Shown piece after piece: positions 12,001-23,063 of a DNA stretch of 64,000 bases; the first letter of the stretch is position 1, and each line of letters opens with the position of its first letter. The translations under genes and the position numbers were made by a program. The notes under the pieces were generated by a model. It was given only the letters and a program-made list of their open reading frames with translations, was not told the DNA's origin and ran no database searches. Source of the stretch: Acanthaster planci. Its lineage: Eukaryota > Echinodermata > Asteroidea > Valvatida > Acanthasteridae. Where the stretch lies: assembly GCF_001949145.1 (NCBI RefSeq), contig NW_019091424.1:316883-380882 (forward strand), given 5' to 3'.

Positions 12001-15000
12001 AATGGTGTGACCTTTGCACTACAGGTAATTGTCCCCGAAGCTTCTATACGGAAGAAAAGATTGATGAATCAACAGGTTTCAATAGCTTCAGTACTGAAGC
12101 CAGTGTGTAGAGCAGGCTTTTACTGCCTTATAGATGCAGAATTCTTGGACCGGACCTTTTGATATATCGAGGAAAAAAAATTCCACCTCAACCACAAATG
12201 AAAAAATCGGTTAGGTGGCCTCTTTACCAGTCGCATCGAAGTCACTTCGATGTGCACCCATGGCCAGGGGGTTACCGGTTGCCTGAAGCGACGTCTTTGG
12301 TGCATTGAACTTTTGCCTATAAGGAGTGAAAATGCTGACAAATGTGTTGCTAACAATACCCTAAGCAACATTGCAAAAACTACGGGAATAAATACCTCCA
12401 CGACGTTAGTTTTAAAATGCAAGACTTTGCAACTTCAGTTGGTTGTCATGGAGACCCCTGAATATCACGCTTTATGTATAAATCTACAGGATTCAATAGG
12501 TCTTATTGTTGCGAATCTATGGAGCATTCGTTTAATCACAAACCCCGAGTTTCTTTGCACGACTGCGTCTGAGATATTCATTTTAGAATTTTTTGCACAA
12601 AGGGGGTTGCTGCAGGGACCCTATTATTCGCTATTATTCTGAATTGTTCTTCAACAATCAGTAAAAATGAGCTGTGTGTAATGTGCTGTGCGGTCCATTC
12701 TTCCATTTATCCGTCTTGAATAGGACCACACATTCCATTGCTCGCTCTGAACTGAAAAGCCGAGACTAACGGAAGGTCACCAGCAAAGATTTATCTGAGG
12801 AGACGCCATAACTGCGGTAGTGCCGCACTGATGTCCGAATCCTTGGACTTGACGCACGCATGCAATTGGCAAATCACGACAACCCTTTTAGGTCAAAGAA
12901 GCATGTAACATGCGCTTACCACCTGTTCACGAGCGCGTTGTACCACCGCAACAATTAATGGCCTCCTTTGGCATCTAATGGTCGCTTCTACCAACAAAAT
13001 GAACACTCCAATTAGCATAGCTCTTTTCAACTGACGAGGAAATGTTTCTGCTCAAGGCGGATTCCGGTTACCGAATCGTACCATATCAAATAGAATACAC
13101 TCCAATTATAAAGATGAGAAATCTGACTATACGGTGCATTTGAGCATCTTTCAGAATGGACACGTATACGTTTGAAGCAAGATATGGGACCGAGAGAACC
13201 CCCCCCCCCNNNNNNNNNNNNNNNNNNNNNNNNNNNNNNNNNNNNNNNNNNNNNNNNNNNNNNNNNNNNNNNNNNNNNNNNNNNNNNNNNNNNNNNNNNN
13301 NNNNNNNNNNNNNNNNNNNNNNNNNNNNNNNNNNNNNNNGGGGGGTACCCCATATCCGTTCCATATCTTGCCTGGTATACACGTACGCACTCACTGGCGA
13401 TCTTTTACGCCACACAGAACGCACTATATGTGCGCGCAGCTTCATGGTGACAAATTTCTTTTGTTCATAAGGTTAATGTACAGATTTCTCCCATTTATTG
13501 TACACTCACACCACACCCCAGATTTGTTCTGATCAACCCTTCGAGCAGTTGACCCTAAAATAGCCAAGGGTCGCTCCGTCCCCAACATGTTTTGTCTGAT
13601 CCCGTTGCATTGCCTTCACTCGCTAAGCCTTCATAAGCTCTTTCAGTAATATCTACCTGCCATTTTACACCACTAGAGATTTATTTCCCCGTGCTTTCCC
13701 CTTTATGTGAGACAGATCTGCCAAAAAATAGGTATTCCATTGTTGTGCTTGCTGCATACGGGTTAAAACGTGTGTTGCCTTGAACTGCAAATGATCCTAA
13801 CAACAAAACTGTAACTCGGATTGAGTTAAACTAAACAAATGGAGTGTATTTAGATAAATTCTAATTTTGTAAGAAATATTATCAAGTAAAAACCTAGTTC
13901 TGGGACAGTCGAGTTTGCTTTCTACACACGGTACAATAAAAACATCCATGATTCACCCTACGAAAGATGGTTGATACACAGAGATCGTAACCCCCAAATA
14001 TCGCACACATCAAATATATGTGCCCTCTGGGTTTGAAGGGGTCCACAAAACGGCTCTTTTAGGGTAAGGCCCAAGTCCAATTTCGTGGCAAACTGCTTTA
14101 CACTATCGTCATATAATATTGTGTGTCTTCTATCGAACAGTGCTACTCTGTGGAAGAGCTCCTCTCGGACCATTCCTTAACCGAGGAGGATTTACTGAAC
14201 AACACAGCGGCAGCACTGCAGGAAATCTGCCCGTCCCTGCTGTACCAGACCGCCCTGGATGAATGCTCGGTAACGGAAACAAAAGCCACGCCAGTCGATG
14301 ACTCGGATGGCCCGACCACAGCACAAGGTTATAACTCTTGGTAACAAGTTCCTGCACACTGTAAGAGTTGTGGGGTTATGTTATGTTATGTTCCACATAC
14401 TTCTTCAAACCTTACTAAACTGTACGTACATATATACCTCATTGAGTGTACCAACAAATCTGGTTTCGATAATTGGAAACAAAGGCTACCGATAAGGGGT
14501 GTAAATCCTGTGTGCAAGGGAATATAATGCCGCCCTCCCTCCTGACCAGAGTAACCTCTATTGGATCACCCCCGCCCCATTTTCGTGGCGTTAATAAAAG
14601 CAGGTTTGGGGATATTTCAAATAGTGCAGCTTATAAAAAGTTGGTGAAGGGCAAAAAACGATTGATAACTCTTCTCGTTACATGTACAATATGTTTGATA
14701 GTTTGGGGCTACGGTGTCCTCTGTGTGACCATCATCAACCTGGGGTCGCTCATGGGTGCTTTTGTTGTCCCATGCATGGACAAAAAGGTCTACAAGCTCA
14801 TTCTAACCTACCTTGTTGGACTGGCCGTGGGCACTCTGACCGGCAGTGCTCTCCTTCACCTCATTCCCAAGGTATTCTAAGCTATAAGAAAAGCACATAA
14901 GTGTCAACTGGGTTCTTGAGATTGCGCCATGTATCAATTTTGTATGGCACCCAAATACATTAGTGCAGTTTATAATGACATTACATGTGCTAAACTTCCG

Positions 15001-18000
15001 TCTTCATGACGTATGCTTAGTTGACAGCGAATGGTGTCACTTGTGTACTTGAATCTAGAAAACAGTACGACGTGTCAAACGTATGGACACTGCAGCCGAT
15101 TGGAATTTTGCTAGAAGACCGAGAAATTCATGAATGTGGAAGTTGACGAGGTGTTTATAATAACCTCTAAAATTGAAAAGTGATTTTGTGGCCTTACAGC
15201 ATCGTTCACGAGATACGGTATAGGAGACGTTAGCTTTTATCTTGTTCACAAGTCTCTGAAAGCAAACGCCAACAGGATCAGTGGTGCTCTGTTTGCATTT
15301 CTCGTCACTGCCTTTCCCTTTCCGACAGTGGCGTATCCATCGCGGGGGGTAGAGGGGGGCAACTTTTCCCCCTGACGGCTATTAATTTTTCTTATTTATT
15401 TTTTTCCAAATGTGAATACTGCGGAGGTGAGTAGGAAAGAATCGGTACGTTTATTATCAACATAATAGATTAACTTTTCATCTTGAATGATCCCGAAAGG
15501 ACATTCTCTTTTGAATTTGCACCCCCCCCCCGCATCTGCAAACATTCAAACTGAAAAGTGTTTCTTTTATGTCTTCATTCCATGTTCTTCTAGACACACG
15601 TTCTGAAAGTTAAACTGGTTGGATATGAGTTGGTGTGGAAGGGCGCATGCATCTTGGCTGGTATATACATATTCTTTGTGGCAGAACGACTCCTGAAGAT
15701 TTTTTCGACCTGGAGTGACTTGAACAGGGTAAGTCATCGCATTGTGACGGGCACAAAGAAGCCAACAAGTCCGTCACCAGTCACTGTGGCTCATTAAGTC
15801 GGTGATGACATCTGCCCTCCCCCGGAGGGAATGCCAGTCCATTGAATGTTGCTCCCAGCTAATGATGGCGCCCGTTTATGCTCTCGTGTGAATGGATGCA
15901 AGCTGGGGTGAATATGGGCGATTCACAATAGCGCGCCTCCAAGAGTTTGAAACGCGTTGGCTAGTCACAACACGCGAAATTTGTCGATCCTTTCCAAACG
16001 CGCACACTCAGCTGGATCGATTGTGATTGGTCAACGCGTTGCAAACTCTTGGAGGCGCACTATTGTGAAACGCCTACATTGATTTGCCCAAGGCCACGCA
16101 CCATATTTTGTGGTCGAGCCTCCGACCCTCTGATTATCGGTCATATATCATATGCCACTGCAACAATTCTGGTCGAAATGGTTGGGATACGGGCAATAGT
16201 CCTATCCTCTGAAGGTCCCCCACTCCCAGTCAATGTTGTCATGTCAAGCTGGAGCACAGACTGTACAACGTGACGTGACCCAGCATTGAGAAGGGGCTCA
16301 GGGGTGGGGACCCACCGAAATTTGGCCAGGATTGCATGCCATGTAAAAAGAGTGCTCTTGCCGTATACATTCGGTAATCTTCAAGCCTGGAAATCTTGAT
16401 ATGTTGTAGCCCCCCTCTTTTTTTAATACGGCTACACTCCCACTTATGGAGATTTGCCTCGCAACTTGTTACTGCAAATACTGGAAACGTGCTGGAAGAG
16501 GGTTAGGTGTCTAAGGGAATTTTTTGGTTTGGAGAAGTTTGAAGGACAGTAATGCAGATGCCACTGTGGAGTGGAACCCAAATCATCCTAACCACAAGTA
16601 CTTTACATATAATTCCGAGTCTATGCAGCATGAAGTGTAGATTCTGTTGGGAAACAGGCAAATAATAAGCACGTAAGAAATGAAGGGATGAACAAACCTT
16701 ATTTTACAATCTGAGCAATGATAGCGCAGGTTGATCCCACAGGTGGGATATTAGCCTCCTAGCCAGTTAGGATTTGAGCAATTCTAGAGGTCACTTTATT
16801 TGCATCGTTGATGTTGCTTTACAGGGGAAGAGACAGGAAAGTACAGCGCACATCTCGGACGATACCAAACCACGTTGTGACGACTATAAGATCATTTCGT
16901 GCGAATCTGACCATGGAGTGAGCGAATCTGCCTCAGCTATCAACGAGGTAGGTGTAAACTACGCGTGCTTGAAAATGGGCACGGCAATGATATCTGTAAA
17001 GGAAACGTTAAAACTGCCAAGCTTCTTTATGTTAACAACAGAAAAATCATGATAGTAAATTATAGAATGAGACAATAGGGAAGTTAAATACTAAAGATCG
17101 GCAGATGTTGTCGTTATAATTGCATGCGTATATTTTGAAAGTTCGAGGGAAACATTGCGTGGCAAGCCTTTTCTACAAATTTCTGTCGACCAGAATGTAT
17201 TGATACCCACCGTAACCATCTGAAAATATATATCTAGGGATGTATAAACCTGATTTATATTTTGCGCATGGCACAGACAAATCACATTCATGGCCACAGT
17301 CACGGGACACTGGCCAGGAATGGCAAGGTGCGTATCGCCACGGTGGCTTACATGATCGTCTTTGGGGACGGTCTGCATAACTTTGTAGACGGGTTAGCTA
17401 TCGGGGCATCCTTCAGCACGTCACTACTGAGTGGGTTCTCGACTTGTATTGCGATCGCCTGTGAGGAATTCCCGCATGAACTTGGTAGGTGTTCAGACAG
17501 GTTCTTTGTCTGTATGGTGTCAACTTCAGTTGCTTGTAAACGAATTTCCCTGACATAGCCAGATCTTCACAAATATTATTTTCAACCTCTGTTTGTGTCT
17601 CTAAAAACCACACCACAAAAAGATGTCACAGTTCTCATGGAGCACTGATATTGACGAGCGGTGCAATTGCTGCGACTTTGACTGTTGCTGCTGATGGTGT
17701 TACAGTTGGTGCTTTGTGTCGTTCATACGACAATCTGGTATTATTTTTTGCCAACAGGTGATTTCGCTATTCTGCTCAAATCTGGATTGTCAGTCAAACA
17801 GGCAATGGGTTTCAACTTCACGTCGTCTTTGGCTTGCTACGTCGGATTAATCGTCGGTATAACCGTTGGCCGTCTGACATCAGCAGAGCCCTACATATTT
17901 GCACTGGCTGCGGGCATGTTTTTGTACATCGCATTGGCCGATATGGTGAGATCTATATTATGTTTACACATTTTGACTGATTTAAGATGTTGGCCGCGCG

Positions 18001-18400
18001 ATGAATTATAGCTTAGCCTATAATCAAGTCGCAGTTTACCAGCAGTCATTCAGTCTCTTGTCGCCTTGATTATGGACACTGACAATGGCTTTTCAATTCC
18101 TTGTCCTTGTCCTCTCCGTGTGCCAATACTTCTGAACAGGTCGTCAGTCCTGGTGTGCGATTTGGCCATTAATTCTTAATAGGAACTGTGAATCAGTTAT
18201 GCATAATCACGCTGGCAGATTCTTTTTCCTTGCTTGTTCATATACAGCTTCCGGAGATCTCTAATGTGTCTTCCAAGGGCAACTTCAAACTCAGTCAAGA
18301 ACTGGGCATCTTTGTATTGCAGAGTGCCGGAATGCTGACTGGGTTTGGCATTATGATACTCCTGTCTGCACTCCATCCTTACATCAAGATCAAAGGCTAG
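9022..18400 (+). CDS. SLC39A14: ZIP-family metal transporter, complete second copy (SLC39A8/14 type)
   Basis: Eight exons join in frame: 9022-9306, 14141-14327, 14702-14871, 15594-15728, 16825-16947, 17277-17484, 17758-17945 and 18248-18400. Total 1449 nt, 482 residues, close to human ZIP8 and ZIP14 (460-490). ZIPs move divalent metal into the cytosol across the plasma or organelle membrane. Residues 1-33 form a signal peptide. Exon 2 encodes the extracellular Cys-rich part with ICPSLLYQ, and exon 3 holds TM1-TM2 ([15 protein letters not shown]). Exon 4 holds TM3. A His run HIHGHSH at 303-309 is the cytosolic metal-binding loop. TM4 has HNFVDG at 334-339 and TM5 has EEFPHE at 363-368. The Glu in place of the first His marks the ZIP8/14 group. 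The start is the first ATG before the signal peptide. All junctions are GT...AG with matching phases. It is a tandem duplicate of the gene at 818-2449. Confidence 0.92.
9613..9688. repeat. 43-bp direct tandem duplication
   Basis: The block ACGCTATTTTCATGTAAGCC followed by TTAGGGGTGTAA occurs twice in succession, offset by 43 bp and identical over the shared part. This is a recent local duplication in an intron. Confidence 0.8.
9983..10065. repeat. diverged relic of palindromic family A
   Basis: Contains ACACAATAGTGCGCCTGCC and GCGTCGGCGAATCACAGTGC followed by GCAAAATCTGT. These correspond to arm blocks of the intact elements at 15916-16076 and 30282-30454. Only part of the palindrome can be seen. 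Confidence 0.45.
10253..10560. repeat. intronic duplicated segment, copy 1
   Basis: Two sub-blocks here recur at 12179-12480. One runs TGCAACTACAGTTGGTTGTT (near 10280). The other runs ACCTCAACCATGAATGAAAA (near 10460), followed after about 90 bp by TTGCCTGAAG. Their order is reversed relative to the second copy. Confidence 0.45.
12179..12480. repeat. intronic duplicated segment, copy 2
   Basis: Holds ACCTCAACCACAAATGAAAA, then GTTGCCTGAAG, and further on TGCAACTTCAGTTGGTTGTC. These are the counterparts of the blocks at 10253-10560 but with the two sub-blocks in the opposite order. That fits an old tandem array or repeated insertions of one element. Confidence 0.45.
12847..12975. repeat. dispersed repeat family B, copy 1
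   Basis: Shares ordered blocks with 41750-41875: a GGCAAA(T/C)..ACGA block, then GCATGTAA.ATGCGC, then ACCTGT.CACGAGCG..GTTGT and TAATGGC. There is no coding content. The class is unknown. Confidence 0.45.
13159..13387. other. assembly gap (13210-13339) inside an inverted repeat with homopolymer edges
   Basis: 130 N bounded by a C run on the left and a G run on the right. Outside the homopolymers the flanks are imperfect reverse complements: CGTATACGTTTGAAGCAAGA continuing TATGG on the left, and CCATATCTTGCCTGGTATAC on the right. The missing bases are probably the centre of a palindromic element that could not be sequenced through. Confidence 0.7.
15916..16076. repeat. palindromic element, family A (MITE-like)
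   Basis: About 160 bp with arms of about 55 bp that are near-perfect reverse complements. The left arm includes TTCACAATAGCGCGCCTCCA and the right arm ends GGAGGCGCACTATTGTGAAA. It lies in an intron of the second ZIP gene. Related copies are at 30282-30454 (intact), 35694-35800 (one arm) and 9983-10065 (relic). Non-coding. Confidence 0.75.
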
Positions 18401-18950
18401 GCATTCATTGCAAACAACAGACCGAGTTGACTACACGATGCGTCAACATGCGTCTCGACATTAACTTTTATAGCAGAGTGGACAAATATTGACTGCTTCG
18501 AGTGGTATAGAAAAACTAGCCTCCTGAGGTGATTCATGGAGCGAATACCAAGAGATAAAGCAGTCAACATTTGTTTTATAACACCATACCCACGGATTCT
18601 GTACAACCTAAGCTAAAATCAATAATGAAACACCAAAGACAGAACGGGCAAATCGCCGGTGTTCCATTTTGCAAATCGTGTATGACGTGTAGGCGAATGT
18701 GTACACTGACAACATACACTACGTTTATAAACGCCACCCCATTTGCATTTTCGTTCTCTAATTTGTAGCAAGTACGTCTCCTGATTCAACGGGTGCGAGA
18801 CAGATAAAGGTTTACCCATTGAGCCGAAATACATGCCTATGCTATTCGTAGTTTCATTGCTACGGATAGAGTTCTTTGGTTGCTACAAGTATAGTTCTTT
18901 TTCAGAGCGAGGCTGCCATGTATAGTCTTTTGGAGTGATGGTACAAAAAT

Positions 18951-18956
18951 AATAAA
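18951..18956 (+). terminator. candidate polyadenylation signal AATAAA for the second ZIP gene
   Basis: AATAAA lies about 550 nt after the stop, with another at 18967. The distance is similar to the candidate site of the first copy. Weak support on its own. Confidence 0.3.
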
Positions 18957-19099
18957 ACTAGCAAGCAATAAACAAAAATATTGACTCAATTTCGGCCAAT
19001 CAAGATACAGAATCAGTGAATGAGATGTTGCAATTTAAATTATAAGACACTGGACCCAGATTCACAGCTCTGCTGATCTTAAGGGCGAAACTGCTTCCT

Positions 19100-19228
19100 A
19101 TAAAGGCTTTGCGTGGTAGCCATCTTGCAGGGCAGTTCTGTTTATTCCACAGGGAAACTTCTTTTGTGCATACCCTATGGAACAAAAGCAATGGCCTGCA
19201 AGATGGCAGCCATGCAAACCCTCGATAG
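19100..19228. repeat. palindromic element with GCCATCTTG-type arms, copy 2
   Basis: Left arm GCTTTGCGTGGTAGCCATCT plus TGCAGGGCA; right arm TGGCCTGCAAGATGGCAGCC plus ATGCAAACCCT. Same length (about 128 bp) and arm design as 3716-3843. It sits at a different relative place in the duplicated flank, so the two look like separate insertions. Confidence 0.6.
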
Positions 19229-22200
19229 GCCTATAGCAGAAAGGTCTGCGCTTGCAGGAAGCGTATAGTTCATTCATGAACCTACATCCCAAAACTAAAC
19301 ATATAGACACGTCGTGGAGTCCTTGTGCTGGTGCTGTAAGTGCAGAATGGGGATCGTTAGCATGATTTCTGTTGTTGACAGAGCGGTGAAAATAATCCCA
19401 GAGGTCGTCATCCTGAGCCAGGTTAGCACTTCAAAAAGGCAAGATCGTCGAGAACAAAGCGCGCCACCGTGAGAATATTCAGTTCCGGACCGCCCCACTG
19501 ATTAGGCCGACTTCCATGCTTGTAAAAAGGTTAACTCATGATTTGATTTCCACGCAACAAATATTGTAAGATGTAAAATCCAAGTACTTCACTTGGCACT
19601 AATCCTTTTCTGTCCTTGGGACAGTTCACGTGTACAGTGGGTAGTTTGTAAAATATCATGAACTCTTTTTAAAAAATGGTTGTGTAGAGGATTCCAACAT
19701 AGAAATTCCTACAACACATTTCGTGGATCCCGGATGTTGATCCCAATGCAATCTCTCGTCCAACTTCGACACTCAGGAAAAATAAAATAGTCCTATCATT
19801 TCATCCTGTTGCAAACATGTTTTTAGAAACGCGTTTAAATCGGTTGTACTTGGAAGACGAGATATACAGGTTAAAAACATTGTACAAGAAAACGAGTTTA
19901 ATTGGGGTTTCTGCATAAGAAACAGGATCCATTTACGAGAAAAAAATAACACATTTTATTTCTGTTTTCAGAATACAGAGTGCAAATATCATGTACTGGA
20001 TCACTGACTATATTGTGCAAGATTGATCTACCTCGGGTACATAGGTAACAGGTGCTTGTCAGTATGGACGTTAATATATTATTTTACTCTTCTACTACAG
20101 GTGTATGGAATAGACTCATACACTGAATTTTGAAGAAGCGCGGGTTGAAGTGGCACATTTTGAGTGTGGTCTTACTGTACGTTATAAACTTCTCGGTGCA
20201 AATATATATGTACGTGTACTGATTTTTCTGCCACCTTCGCCTTAGCAGGATTAAGCAATTAGTTTACCTAATCTTCTGACATACATGGATAGAACATTTC
20301 AAACTAATCAGTTTCAGAAATCTTCCGTTTCCTTTTCTCTATATTTTTCTAATGTACACCACCACTGCCGACATATACATGCACAGACCTCTATAGGTAA
20401 ACAAGGCCTTCTTGACAGTGTAAATGCAGAAAACATTTGTTCCAAATCACCGCAGTAATCTCTCCATCTAAGTTTGATCTACTTATTTTAGTATGTTAAT
20501 GTGTATCCTTCCTGACTGTAGATTGGAAATCAGCAAGTAGTTGCCACAGTAACCCAATCCTACTACTGCTGATTCAAACTGTAACTGAAATAAGATTTCT
20601 CACCTTCCCTGATGTCACTCAAAGGTTCGGGTAAACTGAAACTAGTTACCATTCAAAACAAAATGAAACTGGGTGGTGGGCTTCAGAGAAATTCAAAGCC
20701 CCCCCCCTCCGAACACTGCGATAATGTAATCTGCGTCGTTTTGCATTCAAATGACCACTGCTTTAATATGGTGCTATTGTAAGAAGTAGGGTGTCAAAAC
20801 ATGAGGCAGGCAAACCTCAATTTGACTTATTTTTTACTGTTATTCTAACAAAAGCTAAATTTATAGTCCCACGAAAGAGTGCTTTATTTTTGTGGTGTGT
20901 ACTATTTTGGTGACATGCTGATGGAAACAAAACGCTATTTTGAATCTTAGGGCCTACATGTACATGAAAGCGCATCGGCTTTGACCTTTAAACTCACAGT
21001 CAGATCCGGGACCCTTTCCGGTCGTCTGAAATGCGGCAATCTTTCATTTTTGCTTCGCAATCGCTGGTCCCTTCCTCGGCGATGCCTCGAAAGGTTTCTG
21101 AGTACTAGCAGTTTCAACAATTCTGAAAGTAGCTAGCGCTCGATGCCTTCAGAACGAATGCTGAGGTTTGCATAAAATTGTTGAGATTTTTGTTTTTAAT
21201 AAAATGACATGTTCAGGTTCTATTTCAGGGTAACTAAGGTTGTGGTTTTTATTTATCGTAAACGCAAGCACAAACTTGTCCATATTTGCACAAATACAAA
21301 TTCATCATACTTTTGAAAAAGTTAAAGTATTAGTAACTGCAGTAATATCTTCCAGATAAGACAAACGTTTATTTGTGCAATCGAGGGTATAGTTCTGTTC
21401 GGCAGATGGAACGTTCCACTGAACAAGACAAGGCTGCGTGGAATGGAACTTCCCACAAATACACGTGAACATACCACGATTTACTCAATTCAACAGCCGC
21501 AGGTTTCTTTTATTGGTGCTCTGAAAATCACCGAAAGCTGTATGTAAATGATGCTAATACAAGGAACCGATCATTGAGTTCAGATCTGGAAATCAGTCTT
21601 GTCACTCTGTCCATGGGGAAGAGGTGGACAGGACTTCTGTGTTCAACTTCTTGGGTGTTTTATTTTGAATTCTGAGAGCGAGCATGTTTACTACCAAGTC
21701 AGGAAGGTTTGGCTGCGGTCATATTGCTTCCCCCCCCGGGAGCACGACGTTATCTTTTTGTTTTATCATGCTCCCATTGAGAGCGTTTTTAGACTTTCTG
21801 TTAGTGTCGACTTTGTAACACTGTGAACCTGACAAATAAACTAGCTCATGTAGTTGATAGTTTCCAGTATTGTTGGTGCTAAGATAACCCAAGTTGAGAT
21901 TTGCACAGACAAATCTCTGCAGAAGACTTCTGTAATCAATGCAAATACCGCTCAACCTGCTCTGGAGATTTTTCAGACGAGACACAAATATCGGTCACAA
22001 GGGGGCGAACAAAACGATCACATCATCCAGCAATAACATATCCTCATGGGGATTTTTAATAGCTGAATATTGTTCTTATCGTCACAAGAAAGTTTTTTAA
22101 GCAAGTTTATTTAATGACTTTTGATGTTAATCAGTGAGCGCTCATGATGATGTCTACTACATGATATATTTTTATACACTGCATATAATGCATACTTTTT

Positions 22201-23063
22201 AATTGGGTGCTCACCTTTGAAACAAGAAATAAAGATAGTTGCTTGCATGTACATGTATGGCTTTAGTTGAGTAACAGACTTTCACCTCGTCAGAAATTAC
22301 TATAGCTGCAAACTTTCGGATTACTCTAAAATGTAGAATTGAACATTTTTACGTTAGTGTTATCGAATCAGATGTAATAGTCACTAATGCTTATAATTAA
22401 GTAGTGTGGCAAAGTATTGATATGTAGAAGTAACAGGTTAATAGTGATTTAACTGTAGTATTTCAACTAAAATTATCAGTTGAGACGTGTACTTTCCCAA
22501 GATACTGTGAAATACATACAAAGTTGCTAAATATTGTGAATGCGAAGTGTGTGGATTGACATATTTGTAAAGTCTCCGCACATGTACACTGTTCATGTAC
22601 TTGTTTGCATGTCGTGATGGAACTGCATGTGTCTAGTGCATTGTTAATCAGTCTCGAGTCGAGCAATATGCTACATAAGTGAACTGAATGAAGGGTAGGC
22701 CTAGTTAGTTTCCACTTTCCATTCCATTATATGGCACTATACTGATTATGGCTGCAATACAATGATTTGAGACTGAGCTATGATCCACAACATTCAGAAC
22801 ACAAGGATCTGCTCAATTCAGATACAAGGACAGCACTTATTCCTTCAAAAGAGTACCTGAAGGTTTCCAAAACCGACCATGCACAGTTGGAAGTTTTTAC
22901 ATGTATACGCTAATTCAACTCAATGGATTGACAATGTTTAAATTGTAAGTTGAAGACTGGCAGTTTTAATTTTGTAAAGTTTAAACCACTTCAGTGTGGG
23001 ATATATTTGCACTGGAGAACTATAGGTAAATAAAAATGCATTTAACAAGAATTTTAACCGTGT

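Larger units (their letters stand above)
9307..14140. other. large first intron of the second ZIP gene
   Basis: 4.8 kb separates the signal-peptide exon from the second coding exon. It contains only repeats: a 43-bp direct duplication (9613-9688), a diverged palindrome relic (9983-10065), two related intronic segments (10253-10560 and 12179-12480), a dispersed repeat (12847-12975) and the first assembly gap. Open frames of 60-130 codons here show no family resemblance. Confidence 0.7.
18401..23063. other. convergent spacer between the second ZIP gene and TSSC4
   Basis: The two genes point at each other across 4.7 kb with no gene recognised. Patches match the 3' flank of the first ZIP copy up to about 23040, next to the TSSC4 stop codon. 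There is one palindromic element at 19100-19228. The stretch 19690-21200 has no counterpart that I can see in the first copy and may be inserted. Confidence 0.6.

Noticed and set aside
12250-12642. 130-codon open frame in the ZIP first intron
   Set aside because: It overlaps a duplicated non-coding segment and has no recognisable motif.
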